Assembly: GCF_003014535.1 (NCBI RefSeq)
Contig: NZ_PYGD01000009.1
Location: forward strand, 124,001-188,000
Source of the DNA: Taibaiella chishuiensis
Lineage (GTDB): Bacteria; Bacteroidota; Bacteroidia; Chitinophagales; Chitinophagaceae
Direction of reading: 5' to 3'
DNA length: 64,000 nt
Shown here: positions 56,186-64,000 of the stretch, piece by piece
Layout of the letters: the number at the start of each line of letters is the position of its first letter
Numbering within the stretch: position 1 is the stretch's first letter
The notes under the pieces: model-generated
What the model was told of the DNA's origin: nothing
Databases searched by the model: none
Seen by the model: only the letters and a program-made list of their open reading frames with translations
Translations under genes and position numbers: made by a program

Positions 56186-57658
56186 TTAGTACCCGCCATC
56201 GGCATCATTAATACCGTAATAGTACATGCCGCGTTTGCCGGGATAAATGCCGCCCAGCTGTATGCCGCCGCTGGCTTGGGTTATGGCATTCTGGAAGTCG
56301 GTGGTATTGTTTATTTCCCGGTCGTTGATACTGGTAATTACAAAACCCTTCTGGATATTGGCTTTTTTCAGCGGGGCGTCGTCGGCAACGCCCGCAATCA
56401 TTACGCCGCCTTTAATCCCGTATTGGCCGGCCTCTGCACTGCTCAGGTTACGCAGGTCGGCGCCCATAAAGGCCATGCCGCCCTGGGTGGCGCCTGCAGC
56501 TCCGCCCATGTTTTTCAGTTCTACCGATACGGTGCCGGGTTTGCCGTCCCGCATATAACTCACACTTACCTTATCGCCGGGATGGTAACGGGCTATCATT
56601 TCCTGGAGCTGGGGTACACTGCTTACCACGCTGCCGTTGACCATGGTGATGAAGTCGCCCTTACGGATGCCGGCTGCTGCCGAGCCACTCTGCGGTTCTA
56701 CACCGCCTACATACACGCCGGTGGCATTCTTGAAGTCGCCGCTGCTGATGCCCAGGTGCTCGGCCATTTTAGAATCCATTTTGTTGAGATCCTGCAGCTG
56801 CAGGCCCAGGTAACCGCGGCGTACGGTGCCGAATTTAATGATATCGCTGGCTACTTTCTGCGCCAGGTTGGAAGGAATAGCATAGGAATAGCCAGCATAA
56901 CTGCCGGTCGGCGATGCGATGGCCGCATTGATACCGATCAGCTGGCCCTGTACGTTTACCAGGGCGCCACCGCTGTTGCCGGGGTTAACCGCGGCATCGG
57001 TCTGGATATACGATTCGATGGCCGATGCATTGGCGCGGCGCTGGTTCAGGCCGATCTGGCGGCTTTTGGCACTTACGATACCTGCCGTTACCGTGGCGTC
57101 GAGGTTAAGCGGGTAACCTACCGCCAGCACCCACTGGCCCAGCTTTACATTGTCCGAGTTGCCCAGCTCCATATAGGGCAGGCGGTCGCCGTCTATTTTC
57201 AGTACGGCAATATCCGTTGCGGGGTCCGTGCCCACTACTTTCGCTACCTGGGTATTGCGGTCGTTAAAGGTAACCTGTACCTGGTCGGCGCCCTGTACCA
57301 CGTGGTTATTGGTAATGATATACCCGTCCTGCGAAATAATTACGCCGGAGCCTGCACCCATCTGGTCGGGCATACGGTATTGCTGTGGCCCGTAAAATCC
57401 GAAAGGATCGTTGGCCAGCACGGTCTTACCCTGGGTCATTGTTTTTACATGTACCACCGATTTTACGGTTGCTTCGGCCGCGGGCGAGAAATCTACCGGT
57501 TGGGTGCCGGTAATGCCGGTATTGGATGCATAATGGATCGGTATTTTGCTTTCTCCCGGATAAAAGAGGTTTTTATCAGACAGTTTTCCAAAACCCCATA
57601 TGGTGGCGAGAGAAGTAACGGCTGCGGTAATCACTACCGGAACAATTGTTTTCTTCAT
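56186..57658 (-). CDS. HtrA/Deg family serine protease with two PDZ domains
   Basis: The 490-residue protein is an envelope quality-control protease. An N-terminal membrane anchor or signal (VPVVITAAVTSLATIWGFG) leads into a trypsin-like domain with the catalytic His (ITNNHVVQGAD), Asp (TDIAVLKIDG) and Ser (NPGNSGGALV). Two PDZ domains follow (about 275-365, near RGYLGLQLQDLN and GVEPQSGSAAAGIRKGDFIT; and about 390-465, near GGVMIAGVADDAPLKKANIQ). It probably acts in the periplasm on misfolded outer-membrane proteins and lipoproteins. No TAnnTTTG promoter is obvious upstream, so an alternative or ECF-type promoter is possible. Confidence 0.93.
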   Translation of the reverse strand: MKKTIVPVVITAAVTSLATIWGFGKLSDKNLFYPGESKIPIHYASNTGITGTQPVDFSPAAEATVKSVVHVKTMTQGKTVLANDPFGFYGPQQYRMPDQMGAGSGVIISQDGYIITNNHVVQGADQVQVTFNDRNTQVAKVVGTDPATDIAVLKIDGDRLPYMELGNSDNVKLGQWVLAVGYPLNLDATVTAGIVSAKSRQIGLNQRRANASAIESYIQTDAAVNPGNSGGALVNVQGQLIGINAAIASPTGSYAGYSYAIPSNLAQKVASDIIKFGTVRRGYLGLQLQDLNKMDSKMAEHLGISSGDFKNATGVYVGGVEPQSGSAAAGIRKGDFITMVNGSVVSSVPQLQEMIARYHPGDKVSVSYMRDGKPGTVSVELKNMGGAAGATQGGMAFMGADLRNLSSAEAGQYGIKGGVMIAGVADDAPLKKANIQKGFVITSINDREINNTTDFQNAITQASGGIQLGGIYPGKRGMYYYGINDADGGY

Positions 57659-57957
57659 AGTTTGCGCTCTTGTTTTAACAGTAATTAGATTAATATTTAA
57701 ACGTAGAGGTTTACCATAAATTTTTTGAAAACGGATTTTAACTTTTTAACGATACTCAAAAATACATTACTCTGATGCTCATTGTCGTTAAGGATTTGTT
57801 TTTTATTCTTTTTTAAGAATGGCGGGACAATGCGCTACGGACGCGGCTTTGATACAAAAGGATAGCGGCCCGGCAGGATAAGATAATTGGACCGGGGATG
57901 CCTGTATGGTATTATGAGGCAATCGTGGGTAACGCTATGTAACCCGGTTCCCAGTTG

Positions 57958-57985
57958 CGCAAGGTCCCTTACGGAGACCTCGCGA
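57958..57985. repeat. REP-like palindrome C1
   Basis: CGCAAGGTC and GACCTCGCG arms, with the inner CCTTACGGA, form an imperfect hairpin. The 28 bp recur exactly at 58191-58218. Confidence 0.75.
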
Positions 57986-58190
57986 GGAAAAGGGTGGCTG
58001 CTTCTATCCCATAGTGTCATCGGCAATTGGAGTCTTCAACAAGTTAGGGGGTCGTAGCGTTCTGTTACGATCAGGGTGAGTTTTTCCGGCTGCGACAGCT
58101 GCCGCGCTGCGAGACCTAAAAGAGATCGGGAATAATTCTATTAAGCGACAATGGGTAAGCTATCTATCCAATAAAAAACGTGTCTTCTTT

Positions 58191-58218
58191 CGCAAGGTCC
58201 CTTACGGAGACCTCGCGA
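58191..58218. repeat. REP-like palindrome C2 (exact copy of C1)
   Basis: All 28 bases are identical to 57958-57985 while the flanks differ, so the repeat unit is the palindrome itself. The copies are 233 bp apart in the same orientation. Confidence 0.75.
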
Positions 58219-58262
58219 CAAAGCAGGCGTGGCATGCTTCTTCCTTCGTTCTCAACGTTTTC

Positions 58263-58297
58263 TTTCGCAGCGTCTCCTGCAAAGGAGCATTGCGAAA
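58263..58297. repeat. REP-like palindrome D
   Basis: TTTCGCA and TGCGAAA close the hairpin; the inner TCTCCT and AGGAGC pair around GCAAA. It resembles C1/C2 in its arms but not in the centre. Confidence 0.55.
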
Positions 58298-58465
58298 ACA
58301 GGCGCAAAACAGCCTTGGATAAAAGCGCCAGGGCTAGAATAGCCGGGCAATTTATTGCGCTACGAAATAGTCATTGTAAAAGGTGATGTAAGGGGAGGTC
58401 TATTGTGGACTGCATTGCCAGGCAATGGGCTTGAATGATCCGTGTTGTTATAAGCCGCCCTATAT

Positions 58466-58505
58466 AAAAAAGCCCCGTGCCGGGTCTTTAACACCAGCAC
58501 GGGGC
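58466..58505 (-). terminator. Terminator of the acyl-CoA reductase gene
   Basis: GCCCCGTGC and GCACGGGGC form a 9-bp stem (58472-58480 with 58497-58505) around a 16-base loop; TTTTTT follows on the - strand. Confidence 0.8.
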
Positions 58506-58524
58506 AAAAATATTTTGGGCGTTT

Positions 58525-59565
58525 TTATACCAGGGAAGCCAGGAAGGCCATCGTATCTACACCGTCGGCATAATCGCTGAGGCCGGGGGCCTGGTTGGCG
58601 CCGAAGGCCTGGGCCTGCGGATAGGCCGCCAGCTGGCTTTGGCTGGTGGTAATGCATTGCAGGCGGTCGTCGGCGGCCAGTTGTTCCATCAGTGCGGCAC
58701 GGTCGGTATAATAAGCATAATGCAATACACTGATGGCCGCATAAGGGCTTTCGCCGGGCACCAGCAGCAACTGGCTGTTGGTCATGTATTCGACTTTGTT
58801 GAGCAGGAACAGGGCCAGCTGGAAGTCGTAGTTGTTGCGGTACTTATTGTGGTCGTTAAAGTGGGTATAACTGTTGAATGCGGGCAACAGGGTTTCGAAG
58901 TTATAACCTTCGGGTACGAAGATCTTGGTTACGTTGCGGCAGCCCAATCCGAAGAAGCTGCATACATCGTCGGCCAGCAGGGCCAACTCTGCTGTGGTTT
59001 CGCTGCCATCGAGCACGGCTACCGAGGTGCGGTTGCGGCGGATGATATGCGGGAACTTCCGGAAGTAGTAGTCGAAATGGCGTGCGGAGTTATTGCTGCC
59101 GGTGGCGATATAGGCATCGCAGCCTTTGAGCATTTCCTCTACGCTTACCTGCGCGGCAAATTCGGGGTCCCAGCTGCCCAGCAGGCGGAAGATATGTTCC
59201 CAGAGCAGGGTATCTTTGGACGATAGTTTGATCCGGAGGCGGAAGCCGGCCAGGTAAATGCACAGAAAATCGTGAAAGCCAACCAGGGGTATATTGCCGG
59301 CCATCACCAGGCCTACCGCGGGCAGTGCTGTTGCTGTACTGGGTTTAGCAAACAGGTCGGGGTAGGCTGCCGTCCATTCGCGGAGCAGGTTTTCGCGCAG
59401 GAAAGCGTTGGTTATATTTTGCACGGCAAGACGGATAAATTCGGGAGTAAACCAGCCATTCTGCCGCTCTGCAAGTTCAACTGCTTCCTGCCACTCCGGC
59501 CCGTTTTCCTCAAAATAGTTGCCAAGCCGTACCATCAACGCTATTCTTTCTTCTAATACACGCAT
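58525..59565 (-). CDS. LuxC-like acyl-CoA reductase
   Basis: The 346-residue protein belongs to the LuxC (acyl-CoA/acyl-protein reductase) family, which reduces an activated fatty acid to an aldehyde with NADPH. The likely catalytic Cys lies in FFGLGCRNVTKIFVPEG, and the cofactor-binding region in VGLVMAGNIPLVGFHDFL and CDAYIATGSNNSARHFDYYF. LuxD or LuxE partners are not adjacent. It is divergent from a ferredoxin gene starting 99 bp away, a pairing common in Bacteroidota, where the physiological role is not settled. Confidence 0.85.
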   Translation of the reverse strand: MRVLEERIALMVRLGNYFEENGPEWQEAVELAERQNGWFTPEFIRLAVQNITNAFLRENLLREWTAAYPDLFAKPSTATALPAVGLVMAGNIPLVGFHDFLCIYLAGFRLRIKLSSKDTLLWEHIFRLLGSWDPEFAAQVSVEEMLKGCDAYIATGSNNSARHFDYYFRKFPHIIRRNRTSVAVLDGSETTAELALLADDVCSFFGLGCRNVTKIFVPEGYNFETLLPAFNSYTHFNDHNKYRNNYDFQLALFLLNKVEYMTNSQLLLVPGESPYAAISVLHYAYYTDRAALMEQLAADDRLQCITTSQSQLAAYPQAQAFGANQAPGLSDYADGVDTMAFLASLV

Positions 59566-59595
59566 AAGTTATTGGATTTTCTGACTGCGAAATTG

Positions 59596-59603
59596 TAATT
59601 TTG
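59596..59603 (+). promoter_or_regulatory. Minus-7 box of the ferredoxin gene
   Basis: TAATTTTG fits TAnnTTTG, with TTG (59572-59574) 21 bp upstream, slightly longer than consensus spacing. It lies 61 bp before the ferredoxin start. Confidence 0.5.
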
Positions 59604-59664
59604 CAACCGTATAAACAATTTTAATTGGCAGATTGCCTGATTCGCGAATTATCAAACTATTAAA

Positions 59665-60012
59665 ATGGCTATAAAAATAACAGACGAATGTATTAACTGC
59701 GGCGCCTGCGAACCGGAATGCCCCAATACCGCCATCTATGAAGGCGGTGTGGAGTGGAAAGTAGCAGACGGCACCACGGTTAGGGGAGATTATACCTTAA
59801 TGGATGGGAGCACGACGGCAGCCAATGCCCCCCACGATCCTATCGCTGTTGACACGTATTATATTTCTCCCGATAAGTGTACCGAATGCCAGGGCTTCCA
59901 CGAAGAGCCGCAATGCGCCGCGGTATGCCCCGTAGATTGTTGTGTGCCGGACGAGATGTACCAGGAAACGGTGGAGTCGCTGTTGGAGAAACAGTCGAAA
60001 TTACACGCGTAA
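59665..60012 (+). CDS. 4Fe-4S dicluster ferredoxin
   Basis: The 115-residue protein has two cluster-binding motifs. The first is [16 protein letters not shown], with the classical C-x2-C-x2-C-x3-C-P spacing. The second is [20 protein letters not shown], with an 8-residue insertion between the second and third Cys, as in the YfhL/FdhB-like type. Between them is a loop of about 40 residues. It is a small soluble electron carrier. Its divergent neighbour is the LuxC-like reductase, so it may supply or accept electrons in the same pathway. Confidence 0.92.
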   Translation: MAIKITDECINCGACEPECPNTAIYEGGVEWKVADGTTVRGDYTLMDGSTTAANAPHDPIAVDTYYISPDKCTECQGFHEEPQCAAVCPVDCCVPDEMYQETVESLLEKQSKLHA

Positions 60013-60032
60013 CCGGGTTTTGATCCTTATAC

Positions 60033-60070
60033 ATAAAACAGGGCTGAGATCGATCTCAGCCCTGTTTTAT
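60033..60070. terminator. Bidirectional terminator between ferredoxin and the small lipoprotein
   Basis: A perfect 38-bp palindrome: ATAAAACAGGGCTGAGATC meets its exact complement without a loop, between convergent genes. Confidence 0.88.
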
Positions 60071-60089
60071 TATTGATGCGTTATGCGCC

Positions 60090-60350
60090 TTATTTTTTTA
60101 TTTCTTCTGCTTTTTTCTCGCCGGCCTGCTCTACTTTCTTAGCATTGGAATCGGCGGCTTTTTCTACGTTTGCTGCAGCTTGTTTCAAGGAGTCGGCAGT
60201 AGCTTCGCCCTGTGCGGCAATATTATCCGCTTTGTTTTCGGCCTGGTTCTGTACAGAATCAGCAGCAGCATTTTCTGCTTTTTCTTCGGGTGAATTACAT
60301 GCTGCAAAACCAGCAGCTACAACAGCTAACATTAAGATTACTTTTTTCAT
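60090..60350 (-). CDS. Small Ala/Glu/Lys-rich lipoprotein
   Basis: The 86-residue protein has a clear lipoprotein signal (KKVILMLAVVAAGFAAC, lipobox ending at Cys). The mature part is low in complexity: Ala, Glu, Lys, Asn and Asp in a long predicted helix, with repeats such as AENAAADS, AENKADN and EKAADSNAKK. It is probably a coiled-coil or disordered envelope protein. The function is unknown. It shares a terminator with the ferredoxin gene. Confidence 0.7.
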   Translation of the reverse strand: MKKVILMLAVVAAGFAACNSPEEKAENAAADSVQNQAENKADNIAAQGEATADSLKQAAANVEKAADSNAKKVEQAGEKKAEEIKK

Positions 60351-60507
60351 CGGGTGCTTATTTTTTGATTGAGTTAGAAATTTATATAAGTTTATACGCT
60401 GCCCCGGGGTAAAGTAACCCTTTTATTATGCATATTTATATATAATAAATATATTTAGCTGTTTAATAATAAGTTGGGATAGGTATTTTTTATATTTGTC
60501 CCGGCTC

Positions 60508-61155
60508 TTATTTTACTTCATACCCGTATTCCGACAGGATTTCGGCCTTGGTTTTCTCCAGCACTTTTACCTGCATCTTAATATTGGTAAGGGGCCTGTC
60601 GTTGGCGTTTTTAGGTTGTACCACGATCTTGTCGGCCGCCTCCATACCTTTCATCACAAAGCCGAACACGGTATAGTTGTTGTCCAGGTGGGTATTGGCT
60701 ACCAGGTTGATAAAGAACTGCGAGCCGTTGGAGGCTTTCTGCGGGTTTACATTATCGCCCAGGCGGGCCGTGGCCAGCGCGCCCCGTACATTTTTAAGAC
60801 TGCTTACAAACTCGGCAGGAATATCGTATCCCGGGCCGCCGGTACCGTCGTTGTTCGGATCGTCATCTTTTGATTTGGGGTCGCCGCCCTGGATCATGAA
60901 ATCTTTGATGATGCGGTGAAAGGTGGTGTTGTCATAAAACTGCTGGCCGGCAAGCTTCAGGAAGTTTTCGCGGTGTAACGGTGTTTCCTTGTATAGCCAT
61001 ACATACATATTGCCGAAGTCCGTCTGGATCTCGATCACCTTTTCCTTCTGCCCGGTAACCGGTGGATCCGGCACCAGCGGCGGACTATTATCTTTCAGAC
61101 AGGACTGGAACAACAGGACGGAACTGCAAAACAGCAGGGATAGAAGTTTCTTCAT
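60508..61155 (-). CDS. Cyclophilin-type peptidyl-prolyl isomerase, lipoprotein
   Basis: The 215-residue protein has a lipoprotein signal (KKLLSLLFCSSVLLFQSC) and a Pro-rich linker, then a cyclophilin domain. The latter has TTFHRIIKDFMIQGGDP (with the active-site Arg), SNGSQFFINLVANTHLDNNY and the end FGFVMKGMEAADKIV. Enzymes of this family turn Xaa-Pro bonds and help fold exported proteins; here it would be anchored in the envelope. It is monocistronic as far as can be seen. Confidence 0.92.
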   Translation of the reverse strand: MKKLLSLLFCSSVLLFQSCLKDNSPPLVPDPPVTGQKEKVIEIQTDFGNMYVWLYKETPLHRENFLKLAGQQFYDNTTFHRIIKDFMIQGGDPKSKDDDPNNDGTGGPGYDIPAEFVSSLKNVRGALATARLGDNVNPQKASNGSQFFINLVANTHLDNNYTVFGFVMKGMEAADKIVVQPKNANDRPLTNIKMQVKVLEKTKAEILSEYGYEVK

Positions 61156-61197
61156 GAATATTAGCTTTATTGATTTTAACCCGGCAAAATAGCGAAT

Positions 61198-61353
61198 ATG
61201 TGTTTAAAAAAGCGCAGCGATTTTTTCAGGAAGAAAAATGGGGTAGTGCAGCGGCCGCTTTTCGCGGTTATGCTTTACCGGGATGTACCTGGCTGGTCCT
61301 TGCTTTGGCCGGGGCTGAAATGCTTCATGGGCGGTGCTTTGGGAGTGCTGTAA
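61198..61353 (+). CDS. Possible small gene, 51 codons
   Basis: ATG at 61198 opens a 51-residue frame (MCLKKRSDFFRKKN, then a hydrophobic, Trp-rich part ending LKCFMGGALGVL) whose stop is 2 bp before the stem of a strong hairpin (61356-61396). The gap would otherwise be empty. The protein could be a small membrane peptide. There is no family match and no clear promoter, so chance is likely; it is listed for completeness. Confidence 0.2.
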   Translation: MCLKKRSDFFRKKNGVVQRPLFAVMLYRDVPGWSLLWPGLKCFMGGALGVL

Positions 61354-61355
61354 AA

Positions 61356-61396
61356 ATATGATCCCGCTGCGCTTTGGCGCTGCAGCGGGATCATAT
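61356..61396. terminator. Hairpin upstream of the 61443 gene end
   Basis: ATATGATCCCGCTGC and GCAGCGGGATCATAT form a perfect 15-bp stem around 11 bases. On the - strand it is followed by TTTTTAC, so it may terminate the acetyltransferase-nitrilase gene. Confidence 0.75.
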
Positions 61397-61442
61397 CCTG
61401 TTTCAATAACAAGTTACACCCTGCCGGACAGGGCTTTGCCAA

Positions 61443-62951
61443 TCAGGTTCTTGGTTTTTTGCGCACTTCGTACAGGTCTGTGCGCCGGTCGGTCATGGTG
61501 CGTACGGAGCCGTAGTGATGCAGTTCCTTCAGCAGGTTCAGGTCCACATCCGCAATCAGGGTCATCTCGGTATTGGGCGTGGCCTCGGCCTTGATGGCGT
61601 TCATCGGGAAGGCAAAGTCGGAAGGGGTGAATACAGCGGCCTGGCCAAACTGGATATCCATATTGTTGACCCCCGGCAGGTTGCCTACGCAGCCGGCAAT
61701 GGCCACGAAACATTCGTTTTCGATGGCCCGGGCCATGGCGCAATGGCGTACCCGAATATAAGCGTTCTGCGTATCGGTAAGGTAGGGTACAAACAGGATC
61801 TTCATACCCTGCAACGCCAGCAGCCGCGACAGTTCCGGGAACTCCACATCGTAGCAGATCAGGATACCGATCTTGCCGCAATCCGTATTGATCACTTTGA
61901 TCTTATCGCCGCCGGTAATGCCGTAATACTTGGTCTCGTTGGGCGTGATGTGGATCTTGCGGTATTCGCTCAGTTTGCCGTTGCGGTGGCAGAGGTAAGA
62001 TACGTTGTAGAGGTTGCCGTTCTCGACCAGGGGCATGCTGCCGGCAATAATGTTCACGTTATAGGCAATGGCATATTCGGAAAGCTTTTTCTGTATCTCC
62101 TCCGTTTTCTTGGCCAGTTCGCGCATCGATTCGTATTCGCTCATATGGTTGAACTCGGCCAGCAGCGGCGAATTGAAGAATTCGGGAAATACGGCGAAGT
62201 CCGATTTGTATTCGCTCAGCACATCCACAAAAAACTCGACCTGTTCAAAGAATTTGTCCATATCGGCAAAGGGGCGCATCTGCCATTGTACCAGGCCCAA
62301 CCGGATAATGCTATCGCTCAGGGCATTTTTTTTGCGCGAGTAATAGATATTGTTCCACTCCAGCAGTACGGCATATTCTTTCGATTCGGTATCGCCTTTC
62401 AGGTAATTGGTCAGCACCTTTACCACGTGAAAATCGTTGGCGATCTGGAAGCTCAGTACCGGGTCGTAAATTTCCTTGGCCTTAACGCGATCTATGTATT
62501 GCTTGGGGCTTAACTTGTCGCTGTGCAGGTGATAGTTGGGAATGCGGCCGCCTACCAGTATTTCTTTGAGGTTAAGGTGTTCGCACAGCTCTTTCCGGGC
62601 GTCGTAGAGCCGGCGCGCCAGCCGCAGTTGCCGGTAATCGGGATGTACAAATATTTCGATGCCGTACAGGGTATCGCCATCGTCGAAATGGGTGTTAAAG
62701 GTATAGTCGCCGGTTATTTCTTCGTAGGTATGTTCGTCGCCGAACAGTTCGTATTGTACAATGATCGACAGTGCGCAGGCCGCTACTTTACCATCTACCA
62801 GCACGCAGAGCTGTCCTTCGGGGAAGATATCCAGGAGTTTGTCGATATTGGCTTCGCGCCAGATGCCGCCCATACCCTGGTAGGCTTCGATCATTGTTGC
62901 TTTCAGTCCTGCATAATCTTCGCGTAGTAAACGTCTTACTATAACTTCCAT
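61443..62951 (-). CDS. GNAT acetyltransferase fused to carbon-nitrogen hydrolase
   Basis: The 502-residue protein has two domains. Residues 1 to about 205 are a GNAT acetyltransferase (EIFVHPDYRQLRLARRLYDA is the acetyl-CoA-binding region). Residues about 215-500 are a nitrilase-superfamily hydrolase with the catalytic Glu (FAVFPEFFNSP), Lys (YRKIHITPNE) and Cys (GILICYDVEFPELSRL). This fusion is known as a bifunctional family in many bacteria; the substrate is not established. It stands alone, and a perfect hairpin lies 47 bp after its stop. Confidence 0.9.
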   Translation of the reverse strand: MEVIVRRLLREDYAGLKATMIEAYQGMGGIWREANIDKLLDIFPEGQLCVLVDGKVAACALSIIVQYELFGDEHTYEEITGDYTFNTHFDDGDTLYGIEIFVHPDYRQLRLARRLYDARKELCEHLNLKEILVGGRIPNYHLHSDKLSPKQYIDRVKAKEIYDPVLSFQIANDFHVVKVLTNYLKGDTESKEYAVLLEWNNIYYSRKKNALSDSIIRLGLVQWQMRPFADMDKFFEQVEFFVDVLSEYKSDFAVFPEFFNSPLLAEFNHMSEYESMRELAKKTEEIQKKLSEYAIAYNVNIIAGSMPLVENGNLYNVSYLCHRNGKLSEYRKIHITPNETKYYGITGGDKIKVINTDCGKIGILICYDVEFPELSRLLALQGMKILFVPYLTDTQNAYIRVRHCAMARAIENECFVAIAGCVGNLPGVNNMDIQFGQAAVFTPSDFAFPMNAIKAEATPNTEMTLIADVDLNLLKELHHYGSVRTMTDRRTDLYEVRKKPRT

Positions 62952-63041
62952 AATGTTGTATCCTTTTGGGGATCAACAAAGAAAGTGCCGTAATTGTTGG
63001 CGGCGTCCTGTGCCGGCAACAATTGATGAAAAAATAATAAA

Positions 63042-63077
63042 GCAAAGGGGCAGCGCCTTACAGCCTGCCCCCTTTGC
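63042..63077 (-). terminator. Terminator of the T9SS cargo gene at the window end
   Basis: GCAAAGGGGCAG and CTGCCCCCTTTGC pair with one bulge around an 11-base loop; on the - strand it is followed by TTTATTATTTT. Confidence 0.7.
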
Positions 63078-63136
63078 ATATCCTTCAGCTTGTTTTTTTG
63101 TAAGATGAGTTTGCTCCCCGGTAGGAGCCCGGTGTG

Positions 63137-64000
63137 TCACTGAACAACCAGCTTTATTATTTTCGTCGCACTTTTATTGCTTAGTTTAACGAGGTAGATG
63201 CCCGGAGCAAGACGCGGATATTGTATATTGCTTTTGGCGTAGGGGCCAATCATGCTCTTGTCCAGTAATCCTCCTCTTACATCAGACAGTTCATAGTAAA
63301 ACTGTTTATTACTGGTGTTTTCAATGCAAAAACGGGATTGATGAACAGGGTTTGGATAAAGCCGGATATCCTGGTCGATCGGATTCGCTTTTTCTGCAGG
63401 TAGCAAATGCCCGTTTTGCCCGCCCTTCATGGTTAGTGCAGTATCAAGAGTATCGGCACAGGTGGAGGGGTATAAATTATTGGGAACGCTCCAATGCCAG
63501 AACCGGATACCATCAATTTCGTAGGGCGCATTGTAGACCAAGCTATTTTGGATATGCTGGTAATTCTGGTACCAATAATAGTAGAAAACATTGTTACTGA
63601 ATACCACATTGGAATCATATCCGATATTGACAAAGTCCGTGTAGGTATTGGGCGAGTTGATCCTGATTTGCGTATTGGTAACACTTGTCGGCTCATTAGT
63701 CGTAGTGTTTAAGAGCCATAAGCGTTTATTGTACAGGTCGAAGCTGCAACTGTCGACCCTGAGGTATTTAGAGTACTTCCCATCGCGGGTTAGCAAGGTT
63801 ATCGTGCTGTGAGTATACGGTGGCACCCTTAACAGTTCATCCGATACGGTATCTTTCCTGTAATAACAATCTGAGAAACGGCATTTTGAAAAGTGAACAC
63901 CGTCATCGACTGTACTGGCTTCGTTCCCGCCGTCCATAACAACGCCGTAGATGTCGCAGTTATGGAAACGTACTTTTTTATAGAGGCTCATTTCGACGGC
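63137..64000 (-). CDS. T9SS-secreted protein, C-terminal part (beta-helix-like)
   Basis: The gene runs off the window end: its frame is open to 64000, so only about 287 C-terminal residues are seen. The upstream part has short strands with repeated Asn, Asp and Ser (FHNCDIYGVVMDGG, FSKCRFSDCYY, VDSCSFDLYNKRLWLLNTTT), as in right-handed parallel beta-helix proteins. The end is a type A sorting domain (IRLYPNPVHQSRFCIENTSN and IYLVKLSNKSATKIIKLVVQ), so the protein is exported by the T9SS. Catalytic residues, if any, lie outside the window. Confidence 0.82.
   Translation of the reverse strand, partial: AVEMSLYKKVRFHNCDIYGVVMDGGNEASTVDDGVHFSKCRFSDCYYRKDTVSDELLRVPPYTHSTITLLTRDGKYSKYLRVDSCSFDLYNKRLWLLNTTTNEPTSVTNTQIRINSPNTYTDFVNIGYDSNVVFSNNVFYYYWYQNYQHIQNSLVYNAPYEIDGIRFWHWSVPNNLYPSTCADTLDTALTMKGGQNGHLLPAEKANPIDQDIRLYPNPVHQSRFCIENTSNKQFYYELSDVRGGLLDKSMIGPYAKSNIQYPRLAPGIYLVKLSNKSATKIIKLVVQ

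Larger units (their letters stand above)
57659..58524. other. Gene-free interval of 866 bp with short palindromes
   Basis: No credible gene is seen: the open frames here (for example 57835-58026 on the - strand, 58180-58386 on the + strand) run through palindromic repeats and lack protein character. The interval contains two identical 28-bp palindromes, a related third one and the terminator of the acyl-CoA reductase gene. Confidence 0.7.

Noticed and set aside
56276-57688. 470-codon open frame on the + strand
   Set aside because: It is entirely antisense to the HtrA/Deg gene, whose catalytic motifs are complete; open antisense frames are common with this codon use.
57835-58026. 63-codon open frame on the - strand in the long gap
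   Set aside because: It passes through REP-like palindrome C1 and has no protein character.
58180-58386. 68-codon open frame on the + strand in the long gap
   Set aside because: It passes through palindromes C2 and D; its residues come from repeat sequence.
61515-62513. 332-codon open frame on the + strand
   Set aside because: Antisense to the acetyltransferase-nitrilase fusion, which has all expected motifs.
1-64000. tRNA, rRNA, insertion sequence or prophage genes
   Set aside because: Gaps were read for cloverleaf arms, rRNA motifs and transposase or phage proteins; none was recognised, although short RNAs could be missed by eye.

Overview
The window is a stretch of chromosome from a member of the Bacteroidota, most likely the family Chitinophagaceae or a close relative. 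Evidence for this includes promoters of the phylum type (TTTG, about 19 bp, TAnnTTTG), three secreted proteins with type IX secretion (T9SS) C-terminal sorting domains, a fused SecDF, the futalosine-route enzyme MqnD, DUF3467 and DUF4293 proteins, zinc-free L31, and a LuxC-like acyl-CoA reductase paired with a ferredoxin. Family-level placement is inference. No rRNA, tRNA, CRISPR array, insertion sequence or prophage was recognised. The genes are mostly housekeeping, with GC-rich third codon positions.

Layout. 1-2208: end of lepA, then paaB and paaC without paaA, paaD or paaE beside them, then a polysaccharide deacetylase. 2209-3288: a repeat-rich zone (7-bp tandem arrays and a long palindrome) around an EVE-domain gene. 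3289-10047: dapF, serA, a YafK-like L,D-transpeptidase, a HEAT-like protein, a rhomboid protease and an outer-membrane protein whose signal peptide lies in another frame. 10137-17522: pnp, two small exported proteins, rpsO, cystathionine beta-synthase, pdxA and engB. 17540-18860: an AT-rich island with a zeta-toxin-like kinase followed by a small basic protein, the best candidate here for an undescribed system. 19035-28075: an orphan protein, guaA, DUF3467, lnt and two tandem T9SS cargo paralogues.

28239-38570: AMP nucleosidase, mqnD, cmk, a TolB-like propeller, secDF, an RlpA-like lipoprotein, rpmE, an SprT-like protein and the rpsF-rpsR-rplI operon with a structured leader. 38899-47493: a beta-CASP nuclease, pckA, an ECF sigma / anti-sigma / outer-membrane cassette, a nitrilase-family amidase and ComEC. 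47578-54828: a membrane protein, a LytTR response regulator with its histidine kinase, apaG, recX, DUF4293 and serS. 54938-64000: an orphan OppC-like permease, an HtrA/Deg protease, a gene-free zone with short palindromes, the acyl-CoA reductase/ferredoxin pair, a small lipoprotein, a cyclophilin, an acetyltransferase-nitrilase fusion and the C-terminal part of a third T9SS cargo protein.

Functional links. Envelope biogenesis recurs (Lnt, SecDF, HtrA, cyclophilin lipoprotein, L,D-transpeptidase, RlpA, deacetylase, T9SS cargo). So does translation (LepA, S15, S6, S18, L9, L31, SerS, EngB, PNPase). Most gene ends carry strong hairpins, many of them shared by convergent genes. All calls are from reading the sequence; no database search was run.
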